55,852 nt of DNA from Palleniella muris (GTDB taxonomy: Bacteria > Bacteroidota > Bacteroidia > Bacteroidales > Bacteroidaceae): the NCBI RefSeq assembly GCF_004792655.1, contig NZ_SRZC01000024.1:1-55852 (forward strand). The letters are read 5' to 3'. Shown here in pieces: positions 8,358 through 18,382 of this stretch. The notes under the pieces are model-generated. The model saw nothing but the letters and a program-made list of their open reading frames with translations, searched no databases and had not been told where the DNA came from. Numbering within the stretch: the first letter of the stretch is position 1; every line of letters starts with the position of its first letter. A program made the translations under genes and the position numbers.

Positions 8358-11300
8358 ATGAAAAATGCAAAAGAAATTCTTGCTTTTACAAGCGGCAGAA
8401 GTCGGTTACTTGCAAGAGCAGCTTTCACGATGATGCTCATCTGCACGGCATTGGTTGTGCAGGCTCAGGGCATCAAGGTGAACGGTCATGTTGTTGATGT
8501 CAAAGGCGAAGGTTTGATTGGCGCGACAGTGGCAGTCAAAGAGCAGCCGACGACAGCGACAGTGACAGACTTCGACGGTAATTTCTCTCTTTCTGTTCCC
8601 AGTGACAAATCTGTCCTGGTAGTCTCTTACGTCGGTATGAAGACAAAAGAGGTGAAAGTGGCAAAAGGGGGGGGTAAACCTCTGGAAATTACACTTGAGG
8701 ACGACGTCAACATGCTTGAGGAAGCAGTTGTCGTAGGTTTCGGACAGCAGAAGAAAGCATCGGTTGTGGGTGCCATCACCCAGACTACGGGCAAAGTCCT
8801 GGAGCGTGCAGGTGGCGTTGCCGACATCGGTGCGGCACTGACAGGTAACCTTCCTGGCGTGGTGACAACACAGTCATCAGGCATGCCGGGTGAAGAAGAG
8901 CCGCAGATTGTCATCCGTGGCGGAACATCATGGAACAACAACTCCCCACTTGTCCTTGTCGACGGTGTTGAGCGTCCTATGAGTTCTGTGGACATCAGCT
9001 CTGTGGCCTCCATCTCTGTCTTGAAGGATGCTTCCGCAACAGCCGTTTACGGTGTCAAGGGCGCCAATGGTGTAATCCTTGTGACAACAAAGCGTGGTGA
9101 GGAAGGCCGTGCAAGAATTACTGCCACAGCGCAGGCAACGATGAAGATTGTCTCAAAGCTCCCTAACAAATATGATGCATACGATGCCATGATGCGCCGT
9201 AACACAGCCATCGGCAACGAGCTTAACGCTACTCCTGACTCATGGACGGACATTCTCCCGCAGAGCTATATCAACCATTTCCGTGGTCAGAGCACTCTGG
9301 AGGAGTACGAGCGTTATCCTAACGTTGACTGGCAGGACGCTCTCTTCAAGAGTACAGCCATGGCCTACAATGCCAACGTAAATGTCAGCGGTGGCACAAA
9401 GTTTGTCAAGTACTTTGCCAGTGTCGACTTCCATAACGAGGGCGACCTTTTCCGTGTCTATCCTAACAACCGCGGCTACGACGGCGGTTACTCCTACAAC
9501 CGCCTTAACGTACGAAGCAACCTTGACTTCAACATCACCAAGACCACTGTCTTCAAGGTCAACCTTGCAGGAAGCACAGGCATGCAGAAGACACCGTATA
9601 ATAACACAAACGCAAACAGTTCCTCTGACTGGAGCGTTGCGCAGCAGTGGGCAGGTGCGTACAATATAGCTCCGGACGTGTTCCTTCCTGTCTACAGTGA
9701 CGGTGGCTGGGGCTATTACCCGTTGGCTACGAATGTTTCCAACTCTGCGGAAATCATTTCTGTCGGCGGTGTGAACAAGAATACAATCACACGTATCAAC
9801 ACCGACTTCACCATTGACCAGAAACTTGACTTCATCACAAAGGGCTTGAGCGCAAACGCCATGATTTCCTGGGATAATAACTTCAAGGAGTGGAAGCGTG
9901 GTGTCAACGACATGAACAATGACGCGCAGCACACTTGGGTCGACCCGGTAACAGGTATCCTGCAGCATAAGTCTTCTTATGAGCAAAGCAACAAATTTGA
10001 TTTCGTACAGCCTGTGACATGGGCTACTGAAGGCGGTGAGGTGCAGAATTGGAGCACCCTTCGCAAACTGAGATATCAGGCACAGCTGAACTATGCACGC
10101 AAATTCGGACAGCATGACGTTACAGCGATGGGAGTGTTTGCACGTGACGAGTATGCCACCGGCAGCGAGATAGCCCGCCGCCGTGAGGACTGGGCTTTCC
10201 GTGTGACCTACAACTTCGGCGGACGCTATTTTGCGGAGTACAATGGTGCTTATAACGGTTCAGAGAAATTCTCAAGCGACTACCGCTTTGCATTCTTCAA
10301 CTCCGGAGCTGTCGGCTATACTGTCTCAGAAGAGAAGTTCTGGCAGCCGCTGAAGAAATACGTTGACATGCTGAAGTTCCGCGTCAGCTATGGTGAAATC
10401 GGTGACGACAGCTATGACGGACGCTGGATGTACATGAACCAGTGGGAATATCTCAGCGACAAGGCTACGTCTTTGGATGTCACACGTGGCGAAAGCCCTT
10501 ATCATTTCTATAGGGAAAAATCTGTCGGAAACCCTGACATCCACTGGGAGACAGTGAAGAAATGGAACTACGGTGTCGACTTCTCTTTCCTCGAGGGACT
10601 TGTCAGAGGCAGTGTGGACATCTTCAAGGACAAGCGTGACGATGTCATCATCGGTGGTGCGCAACGTGCTGTCCCTGTCTATTTCGGAGCCACTCCTGTT
10701 CCGGCAAACCTTGGCTCCGTGGAGTCAAAGGGCTACGAGATAGCATTGCGGTTCAACAAGGTGTTCCCTAACAGCATGCGCCTTTGGGCAGATGCCAACA
10801 TGACTCACGCCAGGAACAAGATTCTTGTTTATGACGATGCTGCAATGCTACAGGCACACCGCAAAAATGCGGGATATGCCATCGGGCAGACAAAGACATA
10901 TCTTGACAAGGGATTCATCACCACTTACGATGAACTTATCGGTGCTCCAAAGTTTGATACCAGCAACGACCAGCGCCTGCCGGGTGACTATTACATCGTT
11001 GACTTTAACGGTGACGGCGTGGTGGACCTTAACGACCAGGCTCCTTACGGTTACACCGGTTCTCCCGAGAACACTTACAACCTCACGCTTGGTTTCGACT
11101 ATAAGGGTTTCAGCTGCTTCGTGCAGTTCTATGGTGTGACAAACGTGACACGTGATGTTACCCTGACAGATTTTGGAGGAAAGATGAACGTTGCGTTCGA
11201 CCAGGGCACATGGTGGTCGGCTGCAGAAGCGACAACGGCTGATGTCCCTGCTTCACGTTGGACAAACAACATGCAGGGATATGCACGTGGCACACGCTAC

Positions 11301-11534
11301 CTATACGACGGCAGCTTCATCCGACTTAAGAATGCAGAAATAGCATACACATTCAGCCAGAAGTGGGTCAAGAACCTCGGACTTGACGGTCTCCGCGTGT
11401 ATCTTAACGGTAATAATCTCTGGATGTGGTCACGTCTGCCTGACGACCGTGAGAGCAACTACTCAGGATGGGGCTCACAGGGTGCTTACCCTATGGTCAA
11501 GCGTGTCAACTTGGGCATGCGTGTGAATTTCTAA
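8358..11534 (+). CDS. xusA: SusC-like TonB-dependent outer membrane transporter
   Basis: The 1058-residue protein begins with a signal peptide ending near VVQAQG. A carboxypeptidase-regulatory-like domain (about 36-110, VDVKGEGLIGATVAVKEQ) follows, then a TonB plug with LVLVDGVERP and AVYGVKGANGVILVTTKRG, and a long beta-barrel ending RVNLGMRVNF with the terminal aromatic residue usual for outer membrane barrels. With the next gene (SusD-like) it forms the outer membrane complex that captures and imports oligosaccharides using TonB energy. In P. bryantii the equivalent first pair is xusA/xusB and serves xylan. An unusual feature is a G8 run at 8667-8674 inside the coding sequence, encoding part of KGGGK; a one-base slip would truncate the protein early. 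Confidence 0.95.
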   Translation: MKNAKEILAFTSGRSRLLARAAFTMMLICTALVVQAQGIKVNGHVVDVKGEGLIGATVAVKEQPTTATVTDFDGNFSLSVPSDKSVLVVSYVGMKTKEVKVAKGGGKPLEITLEDDVNMLEEAVVVGFGQQKKASVVGAITQTTGKVLERAGGVADIGAALTGNLPGVVTTQSSGMPGEEEPQIVIRGGTSWNNNSPLVLVDGVERPMSSVDISSVASISVLKDASATAVYGVKGANGVILVTTKRGEEGRARITATAQATMKIVSKLPNKYDAYDAMMRRNTAIGNELNATPDSWTDILPQSYINHFRGQSTLEEYERYPNVDWQDALFKSTAMAYNANVNVSGGTKFVKYFASVDFHNEGDLFRVYPNNRGYDGGYSYNRLNVRSNLDFNITKTTVFKVNLAGSTGMQKTPYNNTNANSSSDWSVAQQWAGAYNIAPDVFLPVYSDGGWGYYPLATNVSNSAEIISVGGVNKNTITRINTDFTIDQKLDFITKGLSANAMISWDNNFKEWKRGVNDMNNDAQHTWVDPVTGILQHKSSYEQSNKFDFVQPVTWATEGGEVQNWSTLRKLRYQAQLNYARKFGQHDVTAMGVFARDEYATGSEIARRREDWAFRVTYNFGGRYFAEYNGAYNGSEKFSSDYRFAFFNSGAVGYTVSEEKFWQPLKKYVDMLKFRVSYGEIGDDSYDGRWMYMNQWEYLSDKATSLDVTRGESPYHFYREKSVGNPDIHWETVKKWNYGVDFSFLEGLVRGSVDIFKDKRDDVIIGGAQRAVPVYFGATPVPANLGSVESKGYEIALRFNKVFPNSMRLWADANMTHARNKILVYDDAAMLQAHRKNAGYAIGQTKTYLDKGFITTYDELIGAPKFDTSNDQRLPGDYYIVDFNGDGVVDLNDQAPYGYTGSPENTYNLTLGFDYKGFSCFVQFYGVTNVTRDVTLTDFGGKMNVAFDQGTWWSAAEATTADVPASRWTNNMQGYARGTRYLYDGSFIRLKNAEIAYTFSQKWVKNLGLDGLRVYLNGNNLWMWSRLPDDRESNYSGWGSQGAYPMVKRVNLGMRVNF
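8667..8674 (+). repeat. G8 homopolymer inside xusA
   Basis: Eight Gs within codons for AKGGGK, about residue 105 of XusA. A gain or loss of one G would end translation soon afterwards, so the tract could act as a slippage switch. Confidence 0.75.
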
Positions 11535-11566
11535 TACATATATAATAATAGAAAGAAAGCATATAT

Positions 11567-13516
11567 ATGAAAAAGAATATCTTTTATGCGATAATATTCG
11601 GAATGACGCTGACCTTCGGCTCCTGTACCGACTATTTGGAGAAGGACGAGCAGGCAACGCTTGACCCTGCCATATCCTTCAAGAACTTCAACAACTTCCA
11701 GGGATTCATTGAGGAAATTTACAACACAATGCCTGACAAGGAGAAGCACAACTACTGTGTTTCATTCAACTGGGGCGATGACGAAATCATGAACGCCGGT
11801 CTTGGTGACGGTCTTGTGACACGTTATTTCGACAACGGAGACTATCGCAACTGGTACTCCAACAACCAGTCTTTCCTCTGGGACGGCGACAGGTTTGACC
11901 CGACGGTTACCGGCGATGTCGACCATCGTGGAAGACATCCTCTGTGGCAGGGTGCATGGTACTGCATACGCAAGGCCAACCTCGGACTTGATAATCTTGA
12001 CAAACTTGTGGGCAGTCAGGAGGAGAAGGACATCATTGCCGGACAGCTCTATTTCTTCCGTGCATGGTGGTATGAGGAACTGATGCAGTTCTTTGGCGGA
12101 CTGCCATACATAGAGAAGCCGCTCGGGCCATTGGAGATGATGCGCTATCCGAGACTTTCTTTCCAAGAGTGCGCAGACAAATGTGCAGCAGACTTCCGTA
12201 AGGCAGCCGACCTCCTTCCTAATGACTGGGATAAGACAATCGTAGGACAGAAGACTCTCGGAAAGAACGGCTTGCGTCTGACAAAGGCTACTGCACTGGG
12301 TTATCTCGGCAAAGTCCTGCTGTGGGCATCATCACCACTGATGGAGAACGGTGCGTCAACTGACGGTGCACATACTTATGATTACAACAAGGAGTATGCA
12401 CAGCGTGCGGCAGATGCTCTTGGAGAAGTTCTGGCACTGATTGAAAGCGGACAGACTCCTTATGCTTTGGCAAAGTTTGACTACTCCAATGTCTATAATC
12501 ACGAGCGTACATCCGGAGCTCCGTCATGCTATACGGACATCTTCTATACAGTGAACCAGAACTGGCAGGTTCCGGGCTCTACCGAGGCAATGCTCAGAAA
12601 CCCTTCTATGTCGCCTAATACGTCAAACTGGAACTTCTCCAAGACATGGGGCACGAAGGTTAACAACGTTGTGGCTCACGATAAGGTCATTCATCTTCCG
12701 ACGGCAAACTATATAAACTATGCTTACGGAATGGCAAACGGACTGCCTCTTGATGACCCTGATGCCAAGTTCGACGAGACTCAGCCGTTCAAGGACCGTG
12801 ACCCGCGCTTCTATCATGACATCATCTTCGACGGATTCAAGTATATCAGTTCCTCTGTGCCGGCAACAGATGTGCGCAAGGAAGAGGAATACTGCAACCT
12901 GCACACCGGTGGATCCACACGTGACATAGCCCTTGGCAGCCGTACCGGATACTATTGCCAGAAACTTGTCCCTCACCAGTGCAATGAGTTTGACGACTAT
13001 TATGGCTGGGGACACAGTCTCCACTGTAACCTCCCGTATATGCGCGTGGCAGACCTGTACCTGATGTATGCAGAGGCATGTGCTGCCGTTGGTGGAGCAA
13101 AGACAAAATCAGATAAGTTCGCAAAGACTGCGGAGGAGGCCATCAATGTGCTTCGTGACCGCGTGGGTGTAGGACATGTCAATGAAAAGTACACAGCCGA
13201 TCCAAGGATGTTCATGGATGAGGTTCGCCGCGAACGTGCTTGTGAGCTTGCCTTTGAGGGATTCCGCTGGAATGACCTGCAGCGTTGGCTCTTGCTTACC
13301 GTTGCGCCATACAACACGAAAACTTCACAGGAATTTTACCGTAACGGCACTGACAGAGCATGGTTTGAGGCGAATGACCCGCGTGATGCTACTGTGACAG
13401 GATGGAGAGAGGAGACCATACTCACCCGCCGGTACAGTATTAAGCATTATTGGCTGCCGTTGCCGGAGTCTGTTGTCAATATCTATGAGGAATTCGGACA
13501 GAATGAGGGATGGTAA
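11567..13516 (+). CDS. xusB: SusD-like outer membrane lipoprotein
   Basis: The 649-residue protein starts with a lipoprotein signal (MKKNIFYAIIFGMTLTFGSC, Cys ~20 followed by TDYLEKDEQ). The SusD pattern is clear: an N-terminal helical TPR-like region with LYFFRAWWYEELMQFFGG, and a C-terminal block with YLMYAEACAAVGG, VRRERACELAFEGFRWNDLQRW. SusD proteins cap their SusC partner on the cell surface and bind glycan. It begins 33 bases after xusA and is certainly in the same operon. Being the first pair after the HTCS suggests it handles the main xylan substrate. The exact ligand cannot be read from the sequence. Confidence 0.93.
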   Translation: MKKNIFYAIIFGMTLTFGSCTDYLEKDEQATLDPAISFKNFNNFQGFIEEIYNTMPDKEKHNYCVSFNWGDDEIMNAGLGDGLVTRYFDNGDYRNWYSNNQSFLWDGDRFDPTVTGDVDHRGRHPLWQGAWYCIRKANLGLDNLDKLVGSQEEKDIIAGQLYFFRAWWYEELMQFFGGLPYIEKPLGPLEMMRYPRLSFQECADKCAADFRKAADLLPNDWDKTIVGQKTLGKNGLRLTKATALGYLGKVLLWASSPLMENGASTDGAHTYDYNKEYAQRAADALGEVLALIESGQTPYALAKFDYSNVYNHERTSGAPSCYTDIFYTVNQNWQVPGSTEAMLRNPSMSPNTSNWNFSKTWGTKVNNVVAHDKVIHLPTANYINYAYGMANGLPLDDPDAKFDETQPFKDRDPRFYHDIIFDGFKYISSSVPATDVRKEEEYCNLHTGGSTRDIALGSRTGYYCQKLVPHQCNEFDDYYGWGHSLHCNLPYMRVADLYLMYAEACAAVGGAKTKSDKFAKTAEEAINVLRDRVGVGHVNEKYTADPRMFMDEVRRERACELAFEGFRWNDLQRWLLLTVAPYNTKTSQEFYRNGTDRAWFEANDPRDATVTGWREETILTRRYSIKHYWLPLPESVVNIYEEFGQNEGW

Positions 13517-13594
13517 CACATTAATGGCAGATGATAAATGAAAAAAGTAGCCCGAAAGGCTTGACGAATCATTAATCATAAAAACAAAACAACA

Positions 13595-16498
13595 ATGAAA
13601 CATATACATACAAAATATCTGGGTTCCACCCGACCTTTTCTCGCCATGGCAGAGCCGAAAAAGGTTTCGCTCTGCTCATTTGGCTTAGCGAAAACGTTCC
13701 TCTGCGCAATGCTTGCCGCATCGCCGGTACTGACCAACGCACAGAACGGCGAAGAGGCTGCCACTGCCGATGCTGACGGCAATAAGGTGCATGTGGCTTT
13801 CCGCGAGGTGGAAAAGGACGACCTGCTTGGCGGCGTGTCGGTGGTAGATGTAAAGGAACTGACAAAGAAGAACTTCACCACTTACAGCATGGACAACATG
13901 CAGGGATACGTCAGTGGCTGGAACGGTGCCTCGTTGTGGGGATACAGTGACGCGCTGATTCTTGTCGACGGTGTGCCACGCAGTGCCAACAATGTGAAGA
14001 CTGACGAGATTGAAACCATCACGTTCATGAAAGGTGCCCAGGCTGTTGTGCTCTATGGCTCCAAAGGTGCGAATGGCGTGGTGCTTATCACCACAAAGCG
14101 CGGACAGCGCGGTGACATGCGTGTCAGTGTGAGGGCAAACACAGGATGGGATGTGGCAAAGAGCTTCCCTGAATATCTCAGCGCAGCAGAGTACATGACC
14201 TATTACAATCAGGCACGTAAGAATGACGGTCTTGGTGACCTTTACACTCCGACTGACATCTATAATCATGGCAGCGGTCTCAATCCTTACCGCTATCCGG
14301 ATGTGAATTTCTATTCCAGCGAATATATCGGCAAGGTTAGGAACACTACCAACGCCACTGCTGAGATTGAGGGAGGCGGAAAGTTTGCGACATATTATGC
14401 AAACATTGGTTATGAACGTTCCGGCGACTACTTCAAGTTCGGAGAGGCTGCGGACAATTTCGCACAGCGTCTGAATGTACGCGGCAATGTGGACATGCGT
14501 CTCAATGATGACATCTCTGCTTATGTGAACACAACAGCATCGTTCTATGACTCACGCTCTGCAAATGGAGGCAACTATTGGGAGGCAGCTGCTTCTTTCC
14601 GCCCTAACCGTGTGGCTCCGCTCATTCCTATGAGCTTGATTGACCCTAACGCAGCTTCCGTGTGGGAAATGCTCGGCTCTTCCGAGAATATCTTCAATGG
14701 CTGTTTCCTCGGCGGTACCCAGAATGACATGACAAACGTGTTCGGAGGGTATTACGCTGCCGGCAATGCGAAGTATACAAGCCGTAACTTCACATTTGAT
14801 GTCGGTTTGGATTTCAGTCTTGACAAAGTGCTGAAAGGATTGTCTTTCCATACAATGTTTGCAGTGGATTACGCCACATCGTACACCACATCGTATAACA
14901 ATAACTATGCGACATATTCACCGATATGGAGCAGCTATGGTGGCAAGGAGGTGATTGTCGGACTTGAAAAGTATGGTCTTGACGAGAGGACTGCCAAACA
15001 GAACATCAGTGGTTCTGCTGATACACAGACAATCAACTTCAATGCTCATTTTGACTATGCACGCACATTCGGCGGTGTGCATAACGTGAGCGCCATGCTG
15101 CTTGCAAACGGATATCAGCAGACTGTTTCAGGACAGTACCACCGTACAAGTAATGCCAATCTTGGTCTGAATCTGTCTTACGACTATGCCAAGAAATATT
15201 TCGCGACATTCGGTATGGCAGCAATCCATTCTGCAAAGCTTGCCGAGGGGCATCGTGAGGCTTTGTCACCCTCAATGACATTGGGGTGGAACATTGCGAA
15301 GGAGAAATTCATGGAGGGCAGCATTTTCAACGACCTTATGCTCAGTGCCAGCCTTAGCCAGTTGAACACTGACCTCGGCATTGATGAGTACTACATGTAT
15401 TCCGGTTCTTACACACAGAACAACAGTGCATGGTGGGGATGGCGCGACGGCATCAGCCTTAATCCGGCAATAGTCAACCGTGGTGCTAACGAGAACCTCA
15501 CATTCCTGAAACGTAAGGAGTTCTCCGTGAATCTTCGTGCGGCAATGTTTGACAACAGGCTCACTGCTGACCTCTCCTGGTTCACAAGTACACTCAATGG
15601 CAAGGTTATCAGACCTACAAACATGTACCCTAACTACATGTTCACATACTGGCTGGACGCATCGTTCATTCCATATATCAACTATGACAATGACAAACGT
15701 AACGGTTTTGACATTTCAGTGAATTATAAGGAGAAGTTTGGCGAGGTTGAATTCATGGCTGGAGCTAATTTCACATACTATAATACAGAGGCTACAAAGC
15801 GTGACGACTCTTCTTTTTCGGATGCTTACCAGTACCGTGAGGGCAAGCCGTTGGATGCTATCTGGGGATATGAGTGCATCGGCTACTTCACAAGCCCGTT
15901 GGATGTGCTTGACTCTCCTTCACAGGCAGCATTGAGTGGAAATGTAAAGAAGGGTGACCTTAAGTACAAGGACCAGAATGATGACGGAATCATTGACAGC
16001 AAAGACCAGATTTTCCTCGGCAAGGGCGGATGGTACGGCTCTCCTTATACTATAGGTGTCAACTTGTCTGCCAAATGGAAAGGGTTCACACTGTTTGTCC
16101 TCGCAACAGGCGGATGGGGCGCCAAAGGTGTAAAGAACAGCTCTTACTACTGGATTGCTGGTGAGAACAAATATTCGGAGGTTGTCCGCGGAGCTTGGAC
16201 AGAAGAGACAGCGGCAACAGCCACTTATCCTCGTCTGACAACTGGCGACGGCTCTAACAACAACACAACGTCAACATATTGGCTTTACAGCACAGACGCA
16301 CTGCATTTGTCAAAAGTCCAGCTGACCTACGATTTTGCAAGCAATCTGTTCCAGAATACATGGATTAAGGGTATCTCCGCATATGTCAGCGGCAGCAACT
16401 TGCTGACCATTGCTCCTGAGCGCAAGATACTTGAGATGAAGGTCGGCTCTGCACCACAGACCAGATTCTACAACATGGGTGTGAAGATGACATTCTAA
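13595..16498 (+). CDS. xusC: SusC-like transporter lacking the N-terminal regulatory domain
   Basis: At 967 residues this SusC is shorter than XusA because the carboxypeptidase-regulatory domain is absent. After a long N-terminus with a hydrophobic signal core (LAKTFLCAMLAASPVLTNAQ) the plug follows almost directly (SVVDVKELTKKNFTTYSMDN, LILVDGVPRSANN, VVLYGSKGANGVVLITTKRG), then a barrel ending YNMGVKMTF. It pairs with the next SusD gene. Tandem, non-identical SusC/D pairs are typical of xylan loci and probably separate linear and decorated oligosaccharides. The start is uncertain: the first ~30 residues are unusual for a signal peptide, and an inner Met at about residue 18 is an alternative. 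Confidence 0.92.
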   Translation: MKHIHTKYLGSTRPFLAMAEPKKVSLCSFGLAKTFLCAMLAASPVLTNAQNGEEAATADADGNKVHVAFREVEKDDLLGGVSVVDVKELTKKNFTTYSMDNMQGYVSGWNGASLWGYSDALILVDGVPRSANNVKTDEIETITFMKGAQAVVLYGSKGANGVVLITTKRGQRGDMRVSVRANTGWDVAKSFPEYLSAAEYMTYYNQARKNDGLGDLYTPTDIYNHGSGLNPYRYPDVNFYSSEYIGKVRNTTNATAEIEGGGKFATYYANIGYERSGDYFKFGEAADNFAQRLNVRGNVDMRLNDDISAYVNTTASFYDSRSANGGNYWEAAASFRPNRVAPLIPMSLIDPNAASVWEMLGSSENIFNGCFLGGTQNDMTNVFGGYYAAGNAKYTSRNFTFDVGLDFSLDKVLKGLSFHTMFAVDYATSYTTSYNNNYATYSPIWSSYGGKEVIVGLEKYGLDERTAKQNISGSADTQTINFNAHFDYARTFGGVHNVSAMLLANGYQQTVSGQYHRTSNANLGLNLSYDYAKKYFATFGMAAIHSAKLAEGHREALSPSMTLGWNIAKEKFMEGSIFNDLMLSASLSQLNTDLGIDEYYMYSGSYTQNNSAWWGWRDGISLNPAIVNRGANENLTFLKRKEFSVNLRAAMFDNRLTADLSWFTSTLNGKVIRPTNMYPNYMFTYWLDASFIPYINYDNDKRNGFDISVNYKEKFGEVEFMAGANFTYYNTEATKRDDSSFSDAYQYREGKPLDAIWGYECIGYFTSPLDVLDSPSQAALSGNVKKGDLKYKDQNDDGIIDSKDQIFLGKGGWYGSPYTIGVNLSAKWKGFTLFVLATGGWGAKGVKNSSYYWIAGENKYSEVVRGAWTEETAATATYPRLTTGDGSNNNTTSTYWLYSTDALHLSKVQLTYDFASNLFQNTWIKGISAYVSGSNLLTIAPERKILEMKVGSAPQTRFYNMGVKMTF

Positions 16499-16539
16499 GA
16501 GAAAATCATAATAGAATCAACTATAAATTGTAATTCGCA

Positions 16540-18342
16540 ATGAAGATAAGAAATATAATCATAGCAGCACTGCTGCTACCTGGCCTGACAGCTTGCGACG
16601 ACCTTTTTGATCCTGCTATAGAAAATCAGCGTGACATTGATGCAATGTATCAAGAGCCGACTTTTGCACAGGGTGTTATTGCAAATGCATACATGCTCCT
16701 GCCTTACAGCGGTACTCCTGGTTCGGACATGGCGACGGATGATGCTGTAAGCAATGTGACGACAAACTCCTTTAGCCGTATGGCGACAGGTTCATGGGCG
16801 TCAAACAATGACCCGTTGTCACAATGGCAGAGCCGTTACAGTGCAATACAGTACTGCAACATCATGATTGAGAATGCGGACAAAGTGAAATGGGCGGACT
16901 CCGAGTCATTGAGAATCATGTTCCGTGACCATTTCCTTGGCGAGAGCTATGGACTGCGTGCACTGAACATGTACTATCTGCTCCGTGCTCATTCCGGATA
17001 CACTGCCGGCGGTACACTGATGGGTGTGCAGATTCATCCGGTATATCAGGATGCAAACACAGACTTTAACATAGCACGCGCACCGTTTAGTGATTGTGTG
17101 AAAGCCATAGTTGAAGATTGTGACAGAGCTTTGGAACTTCTTCAGTATGAGGACCAGGACATAAAAAGCAATAGCCAGGTGCCGGCAAAATATGCTGCCA
17201 TCGGTGCTGACATGGGAGAATACAACCGTGCTTTCGGCAGTCACCTTGCCGGAAAGGTCAACGGCAAAATCGTTGAGGCTATCCGTGCACAGGTTCTGCT
17301 GCTTGCTGCCAGCCCTGCTTACAGTCAGCAGTCCGGTTATACTTACGAGGATGCTGCCAAGGCAGCTGCGACAGTACTGAACCATATTGATGGCGTGTCA
17401 GGGATGTCTGACAACGGATGGACATGGTACGACAATATACAGGAGATGAATGCCCTGAAGCGTGAACAAGACCCGAAGGAAATTATCTGGCGTGGTCCGA
17501 AAGGCGAAAGCAATGATATAGAGAAAGAAAACTATGCACCATCGCTTTATGGCAACGGTCTCGTGAACCCTACCCAGAATCTTGTTGATGCTTTCCCGAT
17601 GAAGAATGGCTATCCTATCAATGACGCAGCTAACAGAGGCGGCTATGACCAGGCGAATCCTTATGAAGGACGTGACCCGCGTTTCGCAGCTTATATCATT
17701 TATAATGGTGTGAAGGAGTACGGTGCCGAGAAGAAGGAAATCATCACAGGTACTTACGGTCAAAACAGTGACGTTGTGAACAAGGAGAACGGAAAGTCAA
17801 CACGTACAGGCTACTATCTCCGTAAGATGCTTCGTTCTGACGTGAACCTTAACCCTTCAAATTCAACAAAGGTGTACCACTATGACGCACGTATCCGCTA
17901 TACAGAGTTGTTCCTTGCATTTGCAGAGGCTGCCAACGAGGCTTATGGTCCTATGGACACGCGCCATGGCTACTCGGCTTATGACGTAGTGAAGGCTCTG
18001 CGCAAGCGTGCTGGTATCGGTTTGGACAATGGCGACGCTTATCTTGAAGAGTGCAAGAACGACCAAATCAAGATGAGAGAGCTTATCCGCAACGAGCGCC
18101 GTCTGGAGCTTTGCTTCGAGAATCAGCGCTTCTATGACCTTCGCCGTTGGGATGTTCCTTTCAGCAAGCTTAACGAAACAGCACGTGGCATGGAGGTGCG
18201 CAAGGCTAATGAGCAACTGCAGTATGTTGTCCTTCCTTCTGTGGAAGAACGCAAATACAAGGAGTATATGTACTTTGGTCCGATTCCTTATTCTGAGATT
18301 CGTAAATGGAACGCTCTAGAACAGAATAAGGGCTGGGAATAA
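16540..18342 (+). CDS. xusD: SusD-like outer membrane lipoprotein (second pair)
   Basis: The 600-residue lipoprotein has signal MKIRNIIIAALLLPGLTAC with Cys ~19. The SusD family signature is seen in the N-terminal helical part (SYGLRALNMYYLLRAHSG) and the C-terminal part (YTELFLAFAEAANEAYGP; ELIRNERRLELCFENQRFYD followed by LRRWDVPFSK). It starts 41 bases after xusC. Its job is surface glycan binding and lid function for XusC. Low similarity to XusB suggests a different oligosaccharide preference, which is inference. Confidence 0.92.
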   Translation: MKIRNIIIAALLLPGLTACDDLFDPAIENQRDIDAMYQEPTFAQGVIANAYMLLPYSGTPGSDMATDDAVSNVTTNSFSRMATGSWASNNDPLSQWQSRYSAIQYCNIMIENADKVKWADSESLRIMFRDHFLGESYGLRALNMYYLLRAHSGYTAGGTLMGVQIHPVYQDANTDFNIARAPFSDCVKAIVEDCDRALELLQYEDQDIKSNSQVPAKYAAIGADMGEYNRAFGSHLAGKVNGKIVEAIRAQVLLLAASPAYSQQSGYTYEDAAKAAATVLNHIDGVSGMSDNGWTWYDNIQEMNALKREQDPKEIIWRGPKGESNDIEKENYAPSLYGNGLVNPTQNLVDAFPMKNGYPINDAANRGGYDQANPYEGRDPRFAAYIIYNGVKEYGAEKKEIITGTYGQNSDVVNKENGKSTRTGYYLRKMLRSDVNLNPSNSTKVYHYDARIRYTELFLAFAEAANEAYGPMDTRHGYSAYDVVKALRKRAGIGLDNGDAYLEECKNDQIKMRELIRNERRLELCFENQRFYDLRRWDVPFSKLNETARGMEVRKANEQLQYVVLPSVEERKYKEYMYFGPIPYSEIRKWNALEQNKGWE

Positions 18343-18382
18343 GTTGTGGTAAATGAAAAATCTCTAATAGAAAAAAATGTTT

